The position numbers and the translations under genes are program-made. From NCBI GenBank assembly GCA_026396415.1, contig JAPLWX010000020.1, positions 1 to 52,644 of the forward strand: a stretch of 52,644 nt of DNA. Direction: 5' to 3'. The DNA comes from Microcaldota archaeon. Its GTDB lineage: Archaea; Micrarchaeota; Micrarchaeia; Anstonellales; Anstonellaceae. The notes below the pieces were generated by a model that was given only the letters and a program-made list of their open reading frames with translations, searched no databases and was not told the origin of the DNA. Shown piece after piece: positions 18,885 through 27,058 of the stretch. Each line of letters opens with the position of its first letter. Position 1 is the stretch's first letter.

Positions 18885-19868
18885 CTACTTTTTCCCCTCA
18901 AGATACAGATAAGCGGAATATGCGGCTGATACCGCCTCGCCCACGCCCACTATCGCCTGCTTGAAGCGCGTGTCCGTGACATCGCCTGCAGCGAAAAAGC
19001 CGTGCACATTGGTTTCCGAGTTGCGGTTTATCTTCACATAGCCCTTTGCGTCGATTTCCACGCCCGCCTCCTTTGCCAAGGCTGAGAGCGGCGTGTGCCC
19101 GATTGCCACGAAAACCGCGTCAACGGGAAGCCTGTCGCTCCCATTGTGCGGCTCGTCCAGGAGCACGCCTGCCGCCTTTTTCTCCCCGTAGATTTCCAGC
19201 ACGTTGGTATTGTAGATGATTTCGATTTTGGGATGGCTGGTGACCAAGGCATAGTTCGCCGGCTCTGCGCGTATCTTGTCCCCGCGGTAGATGATGTACA
19301 CCTTGCCTGCGAACTGGGTGAGCAGGAGCGCGTCTTTCGCCGCCGAGTCAGAGCCGCCTATCACCGCGACATGCTTGCCCTTGTAGAATGCGCCGTCGCA
19401 AAGCGCGCAGTAGTGCACGCCCCTGCTGGCGAATTCCTTTTCCCCAGGCGAGCCGAGCTTCTTCCATTCCGTGCCGGTTGCATAAAGCACGGTTTTGCCT
19501 TCGTACTTGCCGGAGTCCGACTCGATTTCAAACCCATTGCCCTTCTTTGATATTTTCTTGACCTTTTCGTCCTTTATCTCCACGTTGGGGTAGGCGCGCG
19601 CGTGCGCCTCGAGCTTGTCCGCAAGCTCCATGCCGGTAAGCGAGATGAAGCCCGGGTAGTTTTCCACCACGTGCGTGAGCGTGATGGTGCCGCCGCGCAG
19701 CTCGCCCATCACCAGCGTCTTGAGGCCCAGCCTTCCGGCATACATGCCGCCCGCAAGCCCGGCGACGCCAGACCCCACCACCAAAATGTCGTAAACCACG
19801 GAAATCACCGATTTTGGAACCTCTTGCCTAGGATGCGCCATTCGCTTTTTTAAGTCTATTCTCGCCAT
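18885..19868 (-). CDS. trxB: thioredoxin reductase family
   Basis: VVGSGVAGLAGGMYAGRLGLKTLV; CALCDGAFYKGKHVAVIGGSDSAAKDA; GFFAAGDVTD. Start uncertain. Confidence 0.9.
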   Translation of the reverse strand: MARIDLKKRMAHPRQEVPKSVISVVYDILVVGSGVAGLAGGMYAGRLGLKTLVMGELRGGTITLTHVVENYPGFISLTGMELADKLEAHARAYPNVEIKDEKVKKISKKGNGFEIESDSGKYEGKTVLYATGTEWKKLGSPGEKEFASRGVHYCALCDGAFYKGKHVAVIGGSDSAAKDALLLTQFAGKVYIIYRGDKIRAEPANYALVTSHPKIEIIYNTNVLEIYGEKKAAGVLLDEPHNGSDRLPVDAVFVAIGHTPLSALAKEAGVEIDAKGYVKINRNSETNVHGFFAAGDVTDTRFKQAIVGVGEAVSAAYSAYLYLEGKK

Positions 19869-19876
19869 CTCCACGC

Positions 19877-20329
19877 ATGAGGTGCCCATACTGCTCGCAC
19901 ACTGAAACGGACGTGGTGGACAGCCGCGACACCGACGACATGCGCATCAGGCGCAGGCGCGAGTGCGCCAAGTGCCGCCGCCGTTTCACCACGTACGAGG
20001 AGGTGGACAAGGAGGACATCTTCGTCATAAAAAAGGACGGCAGGCGCGAGAAGTTCGACAGGCACAAGCTGATGGCTGGATTGGAAAGGTCATGCGAGAA
20101 GCGCCCTGTTTCACGCGAGCAGATAGAGGAGATGGCGAACTGGGTGGAGGGGAAGCTGCGGAAAAGCGGGAAGAAGGAGATAGAGACCAACGGCATCGGC
20201 GAGCTGGTGATGGAGCGGCTGAGGAAGGTGGACGACGTGGCGTACATACGCTTCGCGTCCGTGTACCGCTCGTTCACGGACATCGACTCGTTCGAGGACG
20301 CGCTTCGCAAGCTCAAGAGGAAGAAATAA
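19877..20329 (+). CDS. nrdR: NrdR-type ATP-cone transcriptional repressor
   Basis: MRCPYCSHTETDVVDSRDTDDMRIRRRRECAKCRRRFTTYE zinc ribbon; ATP-cone domain. Confidence 0.95.
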   Translation: MRCPYCSHTETDVVDSRDTDDMRIRRRRECAKCRRRFTTYEEVDKEDIFVIKKDGRREKFDRHKLMAGLERSCEKRPVSREQIEEMANWVEGKLRKSGKKEIETNGIGELVMERLRKVDDVAYIRFASVYRSFTDIDSFEDALRKLKRKK

Positions 20330-20412
20330 CGGTTGCATGATGGGGAAATGGAACAGGGGCAGGAAAGCGGGAAAATAGGCAGAAGCTGGATGGAAACGGG
20401 GGGAATGCAAAA

Positions 20413-21303
20413 ATGAAAACTTATCTTCAGGTCGCGCTGTTCTTCGCGCTTACGCAGGTGATAGGGATTTTTGCCGGGGTAGTGCTAATACAGGGCGCGA
20501 TTGCAAATCCCGACATACAATCGCTTTCCGTTGCGCCTATGGCCAATGCCAACGACCCTGCAAACGCGCTGTTTTTCGTAGCATACATACTTTTCGGCGC
20601 CGTGGCAGTGGTGCTTGCCGCCCGCTACTACAAGGGCATGATAATGTTCCAGCTTCTCGAGGCGATGGTGATATTCTCCGCGTCTTCCATCGTGTTTTTC
20701 GCCTTTGCCCTGTTCCCGCTGAACATGGGGCTGCTGGACGGGCTTGCCTTCGGAGGCATGCTGGGGCTTGCGCTTGCTGCGGCAAAATTCATCTGGGTGG
20801 AGGCGAAGAATGCCGCCGCCATAGTGTCCAGCGCAGGCGTGGGGGCGATATTCGGCTTTTCGCTCGGTTTCCTTCCAGCAGTCATCTTCACGATACTGCT
20901 CTCGATTTACGATTACATCGCGGTTTTCAAGACGCGCCACATGGTGGAAATGGCGCGCGAGCTTTCCACGCGCCAGCTTTCCTTCGCAGTGACTGCAAAA
21001 GAGGCGCCTGCAAGGAAGAAGGATGAAAAGGTTGAAGTTTATGTGGAGCGCGCGAACCGCGAGGGCGACAGGCTCGATTTGGGGACAGGCGACCTGTCAG
21101 TGCCGGCGATGGTGGCGGTGTCTGCGTACACGCTTGGCCCGAATGGCATCATCTACTCGTTTGCAGTTGCCACTGGCTCCACGATTGCGCTCTACGCGCT
21201 TCTGAAGTTCGTGTCAAAGGAAAGGGTTTTCCTTCCCGCGCTGCCGCCCATCTGCCTGGGGGGCATGCTGGGGCTTTTGCTTGTGAAGCTGGCGGGGTTT
21301 TAG
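20413..21303 (+). CDS. presenilin/SPP-type GxGD intramembrane aspartyl protease
   Basis: Multi-TM protein with YDYIAVFKTRHM (YD), RLDLGTGDLSVPAM (GxGD) and LPALPPI (PAL) motifs in order. Confidence 0.82.
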   Translation: MKTYLQVALFFALTQVIGIFAGVVLIQGAIANPDIQSLSVAPMANANDPANALFFVAYILFGAVAVVLAARYYKGMIMFQLLEAMVIFSASSIVFFAFALFPLNMGLLDGLAFGGMLGLALAAAKFIWVEAKNAAAIVSSAGVGAIFGFSLGFLPAVIFTILLSIYDYIAVFKTRHMVEMARELSTRQLSFAVTAKEAPARKKDEKVEVYVERANREGDRLDLGTGDLSVPAMVAVSAYTLGPNGIIYSFAVATGSTIALYALLKFVSKERVFLPALPPICLGGMLGLLLVKLAGF

Positions 21304-21361
21304 CCATATTGCGCCCCCCCTCTATTTTATAAACACTTCTTGACACAATGCCGCAAAGGGT

Positions 21362-22846
21362 GTGTTGATGGCTAATTTCAAGGGAATTCACGTTGTTAAC
21401 AGGCTGCCCGAGCTTAGGGAAAAGGCAGCCAAGAACTTTGTAATCTGGCCAGGCACAGTGGACAGCATGAAAGACAAATGGGTCCTATATGCCAATTCCG
21501 ACAAGCCGTGGCAGAAGCTCGTGGGCTTCTGCATGCTTAATGAGATTCCGCTTATTGACAGGAATAAGTACACGCCGTTTGATTTTGCGGCGCATAAGAT
21601 ATTTGACATCTACAAACTCCTCATTGAAGCCGATGATCTCCTTTTCGCGGTAAAGAAATTCGAAACCGAAAAAAACACATTTGGGCTTGTGCTTATAGCC
21701 ACTATGAGGAAAAAAGAAAGGGTCGCTGCGCTGGAGGCCCTTGCCTATGCAAGCTGGAGGGACATTTACCAACATGATTTCGATACCGTAGGAGCCATAC
21801 AGGACAAAGCCTGGGAAAACACCAAAATCAAGAAAAACCAGGACTACTGCTCAATAGACGACATGCCCGAAGCCGAAAAAATAGCATTGGAGAAAAAGTC
21901 CCTGGGGCTTGCAGAGATGGTGTATGACCGGGTGCTCCGCGAAAGGGGGGAGAAGGAGGCGCAGCCCCTCACAGAGATTTTGGTGAACAACTCATCCTGG
22001 CAGTTCCTTGATTTCAATGCTGAAAAATATTCCGAAGAGGCGATAATCTGGTTCGGCAAGAAGATGGGCAAATACCCCCAGCCTACAGCTGAGTGCCCCT
22101 ACCCTTCGGATGGCAGCCTTGCCGCAAGGATAGCCGCCCTTTCCCCAGATGAGGAAGCCAGGTCTGCTGCAAGAGATGAGATTTTGCACATGCAGCCTGG
22201 GAATGCGGCATACCGGTTCTGCGAAAGCGCCGCCATTTCAAAATACCCAGATACCGCAATCCGTTCACTCGTGCTTGCAGTAGCCAGGATATGGCACCTC
22301 CATAAGCTGAATACTGACAAGGGCTATTATGAGCGCGCAGTGATGACGGACAGGCATTCAGTCCCGTATGATATCCGCCATAGGAATTATTCCCCGCGGC
22401 AAGCAGCCTGGCCGCTATTCAATGCCATGGGGCAAAATACGCTCCCAGAAGTCAGGATGCGCGCAGCAGAGCTTGCAGCACAGGTTTTCGACGGCTTGGA
22501 CGGCTATGACGGCATTGCGCTTCATAACGAGCTTCCATCCGATGCCAGGGGCTACCTGCTGAAGCACCTTGAAAGCAAGTTCAGTGTGCTGCAGGAAAGG
22601 GGCCACTACGAGGCGCTCCTCTGGCTGTTCGAGAACGGCTCTGCCAAAAAGGCAGAGGCGATGAAAGTGCTTGGGGAAAGCCTCGACAAGCTGCCGCGCG
22701 ACAATAGCAGGATGCTTGCAATAATCGCAGTGTGCTCGCAGGATGAGGGAGTGCGAGAGCACGCTTCAATGCTTTTCGGCGCAAGAAGCCACGAAAGGAT
22801 AGAATCGTTTGTCCCGAAGCACCTGATTCAGACAGAAGCAGTGTAG
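21362..22846 (+). CDS. hypothetical protein, 494 aa
   Basis: Long ORF, helical composition; no family recognised. Confidence 0.6.
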   Translation: MLMANFKGIHVVNRLPELREKAAKNFVIWPGTVDSMKDKWVLYANSDKPWQKLVGFCMLNEIPLIDRNKYTPFDFAAHKIFDIYKLLIEADDLLFAVKKFETEKNTFGLVLIATMRKKERVAALEALAYASWRDIYQHDFDTVGAIQDKAWENTKIKKNQDYCSIDDMPEAEKIALEKKSLGLAEMVYDRVLRERGEKEAQPLTEILVNNSSWQFLDFNAEKYSEEAIIWFGKKMGKYPQPTAECPYPSDGSLAARIAALSPDEEARSAARDEILHMQPGNAAYRFCESAAISKYPDTAIRSLVLAVARIWHLHKLNTDKGYYERAVMTDRHSVPYDIRHRNYSPRQAAWPLFNAMGQNTLPEVRMRAAELAAQVFDGLDGYDGIALHNELPSDARGYLLKHLESKFSVLQERGHYEALLWLFENGSAKKAEAMKVLGESLDKLPRDNSRMLAIIAVCSQDEGVREHASMLFGARSHERIESFVPKHLIQTEAV

Positions 22847-22853
22847 CTGGAAG

Positions 22854-23273
22854 CTAGCCAGGCTTTGGTTTTTTCTTTCCAGTTTTTTGGCTATTTTTAG
22901 CCGCAGGCTTTTTTGCAGCATCCGCTGGCTTTTTAGCCTCGGCAGCCGCAACTTTCCCAGCGATTGCTGGCTTTTTTTCCGCTTCTTCGCCTTTTTGCGC
23001 AGCCGCCTTGCTTTTTTCCGCAGCCAGGTTGAGGAAATCCTCCTCTTTCCTCGCCGCGTCCTGTATTTCCTTCACGAGCGCGTCGATTTCCGCCTCTCCG
23101 AAGCCGTGCGCGGCTGCGCCTTCCTCTATTGTCTCGTATGCGGCCAGCCCGCAGCCTATGCAGTGGAAGCCGTGCTCGAGGAGCACCGAGGCGGCAGCGG
23201 GATAGTTCATCACCAGCTCGCCTATTGGGGACGTGCGCGAAATCTCAAATGCCATGCACCAAGAGTACGCCAT
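22854..23273 (-). CDS. DUF1858-like domain with Lys/Ala/Pro-rich tail
   Basis: SPIGELVMNYPAAASVLLEHGFHCIGCGLAAYETIEEGAAAHGF, then KKPADAAKKPAAKNSQKTGKKKPKPG. Confidence 0.75.
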   Translation of the reverse strand: MAYSWCMAFEISRTSPIGELVMNYPAAASVLLEHGFHCIGCGLAAYETIEEGAAAHGFGEAEIDALVKEIQDAARKEEDFLNLAAEKSKAAAQKGEEAEKKPAIAGKVAAAEAKKPADAAKKPAAKNSQKTGKKKPKPG

Positions 23274-23324
23274 TGCCCTTTAAAGCTTTCCTACCAAATC
23301 TCCAATATTACGAGGTTTAGTTTA

Positions 23325-23729
23325 ATGGAAGATTACGAAAAAATGCTGGACAGGGCGCGCGCGGCGCTGCCCGAGAAGACGCTCGCATTCGAGCGGTTCG
23401 AGACGCCCCAGCTGGAATCCTTCCTGCAGGGCAGCAAGACGCTGGTGCGGAATTTCGACATCATACTCCAGAAGATAAGAAGGCCGCCGGAGATACTTTC
23501 CAAGTACTTTTCGCGCGAGCTTGCGGTGCCCGTCACAATACAGGGCGGCAAGCTCATACTGAACGGGAAGTTCTACACGAAGAACCTGCAGGACAAGCTG
23601 CAGGCGTTCGTGGACGCGGCAGTCGTGTGCAAGGAATGCAAGAGGCCCGACACCAAGATAATAGAGAAGGACGGGGTAAAGACGCTGGTGTGCGAGGCGT
23701 GCGGCGCGCGCGCGCCAGTGAGGATTTAG
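23325..23729 (+). CDS. translation initiation factor aIF2 beta
   Basis: RPPEILSKYFSRELAVP and C-terminal zinc ribbon CKECKRPDTKIIEKDGVKTLVCEACGA; start reset to the internal ATG. Confidence 0.92.
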   Translation: MEDYEKMLDRARAALPEKTLAFERFETPQLESFLQGSKTLVRNFDIILQKIRRPPEILSKYFSRELAVPVTIQGGKLILNGKFYTKNLQDKLQAFVDAAVVCKECKRPDTKIIEKDGVKTLVCEACGARAPVRI

Positions 23730-23738
23730 GTGTTTATC

Positions 23739-24041
23739 ATGGCAGATTCGCAACCGCCGCCGGAGATAAGCTGGGTGAAGCTCCCCAACGAGGCAGAGGG
23801 GGAGATACTTGGCGTGGTCATAGGCAACGTGGGAGGGGGCAGGCTCACCGTGCAGTGCAAGGACGGGAAGGAGCGCATGTGCAGGATACCTGGCAAGATA
23901 CGCAGGTTCATCTGGGTGCGCGACAACGACATTGTGATCATCAAGCCCTGGGCAATCGGCGGGGACAAGAAGGCGGACATCGTGTGGCGCTACAACAAGT
24001 ACCAGGCCGAGTGGCTGCGGAACAAGGGGCACATAAAGTAG
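23739..24041 (+). CDS. translation initiation factor aIF1A
   Basis: LPNEAEGEILGVVIGNVGGGRLTVQCKDGKERMCRIPGKIRRFIWVRDNDIVIIKPW OB fold. Confidence 0.92.
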   Translation: MADSQPPPEISWVKLPNEAEGEILGVVIGNVGGGRLTVQCKDGKERMCRIPGKIRRFIWVRDNDIVIIKPWAIGGDKKADIVWRYNKYQAEWLRNKGHIK

Positions 24042-24122
24042 ATTGCGGGCAAAGCCTGCACATTTCCGCGGCGAGGGCAAGCAGCGCAAAGGCATATTAA
24101 CCGCGTCTTCTGGAATAATATT

Positions 24123-24902
24123 ATGGCAACGCAGAGCAACCGCAAGCGCCCAAAGCGCGAGGACAAGCAAATCAAGCGCGAGGACCCGCTGGAGGAGCAG
24201 GTGTTCGACCGCGAAACGCGCTTTGCGCTCACCAAGCTCCGCCAGGCAGGGCACTTCGACGGGCTGGAATACCCAATTGCCAAGGGCAAGGAGGCAATTG
24301 TGTTCCTTGCAACCACGCGCGAAGGCGGCAAGGTGGCGGTCAAGATTTACAGGATAGACACCTCCAACTTCGTCCACATGCACGACTACCTTGATGGCGA
24401 TCCGCGCTTCGCAGGCACCTCGCGCCACAGGTTCGAGACTATAATTGCCTGGGCGCGGAAAGAGTACAGCAACCTGTCGAAATTCTACGAGGCGCGGGTG
24501 GCTGTGCCAAAGCCACTGGGATTTCTCCGCAACATCGTGGTGATGGAATTCCTGGGCGAGGGCAACATCGCCTTTTCTCAGATTTCGCAGGTGGGGAGCG
24601 AGCACCCCCAGAAGGACTACGAGTTCATGATTGAGCAGATAAAAAGGATTTACCAGGCGGGATTCGTGCATGCGGACCTGTCGGAGTACAATATCCTGGT
24701 GACGGATGATGGCCTGCGCGTGCTTGACTGCGCGCAGGGCGTGCTGCTCGCGCACCCGCACGCGGAGGAATTCCTGAAGAGGGACGTGGAGAACATCGTG
24801 CGCTATTTCAGGAAGCAGGGGGCAAAGGAAACTGATGCCGAAGCGGCGCTTGCATGGATACGGGACGGCAAGCCTATATTGCATGGACTGGAAGCAGTCT
24901 GA
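24123..24902 (+). CDS. rio1: RIO1-type serine protein kinase
   Basis: PIAKGKEAIVFLATT, VAVKIYRIDTSNF, GFVHADLSEYNILV, LDCAQGV. Confidence 0.95.
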   Translation: MATQSNRKRPKREDKQIKREDPLEEQVFDRETRFALTKLRQAGHFDGLEYPIAKGKEAIVFLATTREGGKVAVKIYRIDTSNFVHMHDYLDGDPRFAGTSRHRFETIIAWARKEYSNLSKFYEARVAVPKPLGFLRNIVVMEFLGEGNIAFSQISQVGSEHPQKDYEFMIEQIKRIYQAGFVHADLSEYNILVTDDGLRVLDCAQGVLLAHPHAEEFLKRDVENIVRYFRKQGAKETDAEAALAWIRDGKPILHGLEAV

Positions 24903-24960
24903 TGATGCGCGATTAGGGGCGAACCATCAGGGGGATAGAAGGAAGCCCTGCTGCCCCCTA

Positions 24961-24978
24961 GGGTTGGAAGCGGTCTGA
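24961..24978 (+). pseudogene. possible remnant of a rio1 3' end (GLEAV*)
   Basis: GGG TTG GAA GCG GTC TGA versus GGA CTG GAA GCA GTC TGA at 24885-24902; three synonymous differences only. Confidence 0.4.
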
Positions 24979-25073
24979 AATGGGCCCGGATGGCAAGCAA
25001 AAAGATCATTAGCATGCCATAAACAAATACATACCTATTTAAACATTTCGTATAACATATACTTGGTGATAAA

Positions 25074-25328
25074 ATGACGGTTAGGATTCCAATGATGGGC
25101 GTGTTAGTTCCAAAGAGCGAGGGCAATAAGCAATATAGCATTTATGGCAGCTACGAATCAAGGCTAGGGTATTTTCTCCTGAAAAAGAGCACTTTTGACA
25201 TGTTATCTGAAACTGTTGCGAGGAGATTGCCGATAAGAAATGGAGTTATGGCAGAAATAAAAGAGGTTATGGGCTTGGATGAGAAAGGCAGGCCAGCGGC
25301 AAGGCAGCAGAGCAGTTTTGCAGGATGA
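25074..25328 (+). CDS. hypothetical protein, 84 aa
   Basis: ORF with AT-rich promoter-like upstream; overlaps the next ORF by ATGA. Confidence 0.5.
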   Translation: MTVRIPMMGVLVPKSEGNKQYSIYGSYESRLGYFLLKKSTFDMLSETVARRLPIRNGVMAEIKEVMGLDEKGRPAARQQSSFAG

Positions 25329-25657
25329 ACGGGCTGGACATCAAAAAGGCTGAGTTTTTCATGATGGGCTGCTCAGCCGACGCAGACCAGGAATCCTTTG
25401 TTTTTTCCGTGCGCCAGGAAGGCAAAATAAAGGACATATTGCACGTGGTGACGAAATTGGATGACTATAAAATAATCAGTTTCGGCGAGGATACAGGTGA
25501 AAAGAAATATAGCACACGCTACGAGCTTGAAAGCGATCTTGGGCAAATCAGGCAGGAGATCAGGAGCAAGCTGACAGAGGGATTTGTTGCGGTGAGGAAG
25601 ATATGGGCGCACGACCGCAAAAGCGATTACCCGGTTGTCTACCCGCTGTACCCATAA
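25325..25657 (+). CDS. hypothetical protein, 110 aa
   Basis: ATGA-coupled to the previous ORF. Confidence 0.5.
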   Translation: MNGLDIKKAEFFMMGCSADADQESFVFSVRQEGKIKDILHVVTKLDDYKIISFGEDTGEKKYSTRYELESDLGQIRQEIRSKLTEGFVAVRKIWAHDRKSDYPVVYPLYP

Positions 25658-25779
25658 GCCCGGCGGCAGATAGCGATGCAAATCGGCTGCTCGCCTTGGC
25701 ACAGGCAAATCAGCCAAAACAAAAGGGGCTGCGTAGAGCCCAAAGTGGGGGCAGTAAAAGAAAAATAAAAAAGAGCTCC

Positions 25780-26109
25780 TTAGCCGGACACTTCAAATGC
25801 GATTCCGCCCGTGTATTTCACCACGAAATTATACACGACCACCATCAGCGCGCCGCCTATGAAGCCGCAGATTGCAAAGATCACCGGGAATGCGACTATC
25901 ATGATGCCTGCTCCAAGCCCTATTGCCGCAAGCCCGATCCCGGAGCTGCGAACACTTCCCATGGCAGCGCCTACAGCCGCGATTATCACGATGTATATCA
26001 GTGCATATACGATTCCCAGAATCGCATAAACTGCGGCAAGGGTAGTTGCCGTCGACACCACGCCGATCCTGGTCAGCTTCTTCACAGCCTTTTTCACGGA
26101 TACTGCCAT
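25780..26109 (-). CDS. small membrane protein, 109 aa
   Basis: Gly/Ala/Ile-rich hydrophobic segments with about three TM helices. Confidence 0.55.
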   Translation of the reverse strand: MAVSVKKAVKKLTRIGVVSTATTLAAVYAILGIVYALIYIVIIAAVGAAMGSVRSSGIGLAAIGLGAGIMIVAFPVIFAICGFIGGALMVVVYNFVVKYTGGIAFEVSG

Positions 26110-26174
26110 AAAACCCCTCCGCAGGCTCTTATGCCGGCATTGTTTATATTGTTACCCATATCCTGGAAAAAAAG

Positions 26175-26239
26175 AAGCCCCCGACGATGGAGCAGAGCAG
26201 GAAGCTCTGCGACAGTTTTTGGCACGAAGTGCCAAAAAG
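26175..26239. repeat. two-hairpin junction element next to tRNA-Thr (element G)
   Basis: Outer aagccccc/gggggctt encloses gcagagc-aggaa-gctctgc and tttttggcac-gaa-gtgccaaaaa. Confidence 0.7.
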
Positions 26240-26264
26240 AGGGGGCTTTGAACCGAAGGTGAAA

Positions 26265-26336
26265 AGCCCCCGACGAGATTTGAACTCGTGACATCCAGTT
26301 TACGAAACTGGCGCTCTACCGCTGAGCTACAGGGGC
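26265..26336 (-). tRNA. tRNA-Thr(CGT)
   Basis: Cloverleaf by eye: acceptor GCCCCTG/CGGGGGC, D stem GCTC/GAGC, anticodon arm CCAGT-TTCGTAA-ACTGG, T arm ACGAG-TTCAAAT-CTCGT, discriminator T; no CCA encoded. Confidence 0.95.
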
Positions 26337-26342
26337 ATTGAC

Positions 26343-26535
26343 AACTGCGAAGCAGGTGGCAATAGGTTGTGCATCAGCACAACCGTGTGGCCAATTTCCC
26401 GGAGGAAATTGGGCAATTGTTGAGCGACGGCAGTCGTCCTTTGGACGACTGCGCCCATTCGCCAAAGGCGAATCGGGAGCTCAACATGTCGGTCAAAACC
26501 AGCAGGTTTTGAGCGCAGGCGTGCGCTTTGCGCGA
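26343..26535. repeat. intergenic hairpin cluster (array B), includes class I junction element at 26418-26486
   Basis: ggttgtgc-atca-gcacaacc; ccaatttcc-cgga-ggaaattgg; tgttgagc[...]gctcaaca enclosing gcagtcgtcc-ttt-ggacgactgc and attcgcc-aaa-ggcgaat; tcaaaacc-agca-ggttttga; gcgc-ttt-gcgc. Confidence 0.85.
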
Positions 26536-26594
26536 TGTTAATAACTTTGCAAGGTTTTAAAAGCGATAAGCAGGCGCGCGTTGCCGCAGCGCGC

Positions 26595-27008
26595 CTATTT
26601 TTCCAGGCTTATGCCCCTCAGCCCCAATTTTGGCAGCGGCTTTTTCCCAAGTTTTGTTGTCGGCAGGATGAAGAATTCGCCCATAACCGAGATTTCCGCG
26701 CCTATCAGGTGGCCGCCGTGCACATTGAAGCGCGCATCGGACATGGAAATATGCGCGTGCAGCCCGTCCTCGCTTATGTTGCCGATGCAGGAAAGCATCT
26801 CGTAGTTTTCGCCCGGGAAGCGTCTTGTTTTCCATTTTTTTGCCTGCGGGCTGTAATAGGCGAGCTCCACATCGGTTATGGCGCCTATGCCCCACACCTG
26901 CGCGCCCGTAATCTTGTGCTCGCGCGCCCAATTGGAAATTGAGGATTTGACCTCTTCCCCTTGCTCCAGAATGAGCCAATAGCCTGATTTTTCCTTGCGG
27001 GATTGCAT
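26595..27008 (-). CDS. PPC/DUF296-domain protein
   Basis: YWLILEQGEEVKSSISNWAREHKITGAQVWGIGAITDVELAYY...LHAHISMSDARFNVHGGHLIGAEI. Confidence 0.82.
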   Translation of the reverse strand: MQSRKEKSGYWLILEQGEEVKSSISNWAREHKITGAQVWGIGAITDVELAYYSPQAKKWKTRRFPGENYEMLSCIGNISEDGLHAHISMSDARFNVHGGHLIGAEISVMGEFFILPTTKLGKKPLPKLGLRGISLEK

Positions 27009-27058
27009 GGAGTGGATGCCAAGGATAAATATATAATCACTGGAGGTGTATTTTTCCC

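Noticed and set aside
22887-23324. Extended N-terminus of the 280-aa ORF
   Set aside because: Antisense to the DUF1858-like gene; aIF2-beta starts at MEDYEKML (23325).
26418-26486. Integron attC site (GTTGAGC/GCTCAAC fits GTTRRRY/RYYYAAC)
   Set aside because: Core boxes are in the reverse order, copies A and C lack them, the fold is multi-branched, and no IntI or cassette-like gene order is visible. HattCI/IntegronFinder would settle it.
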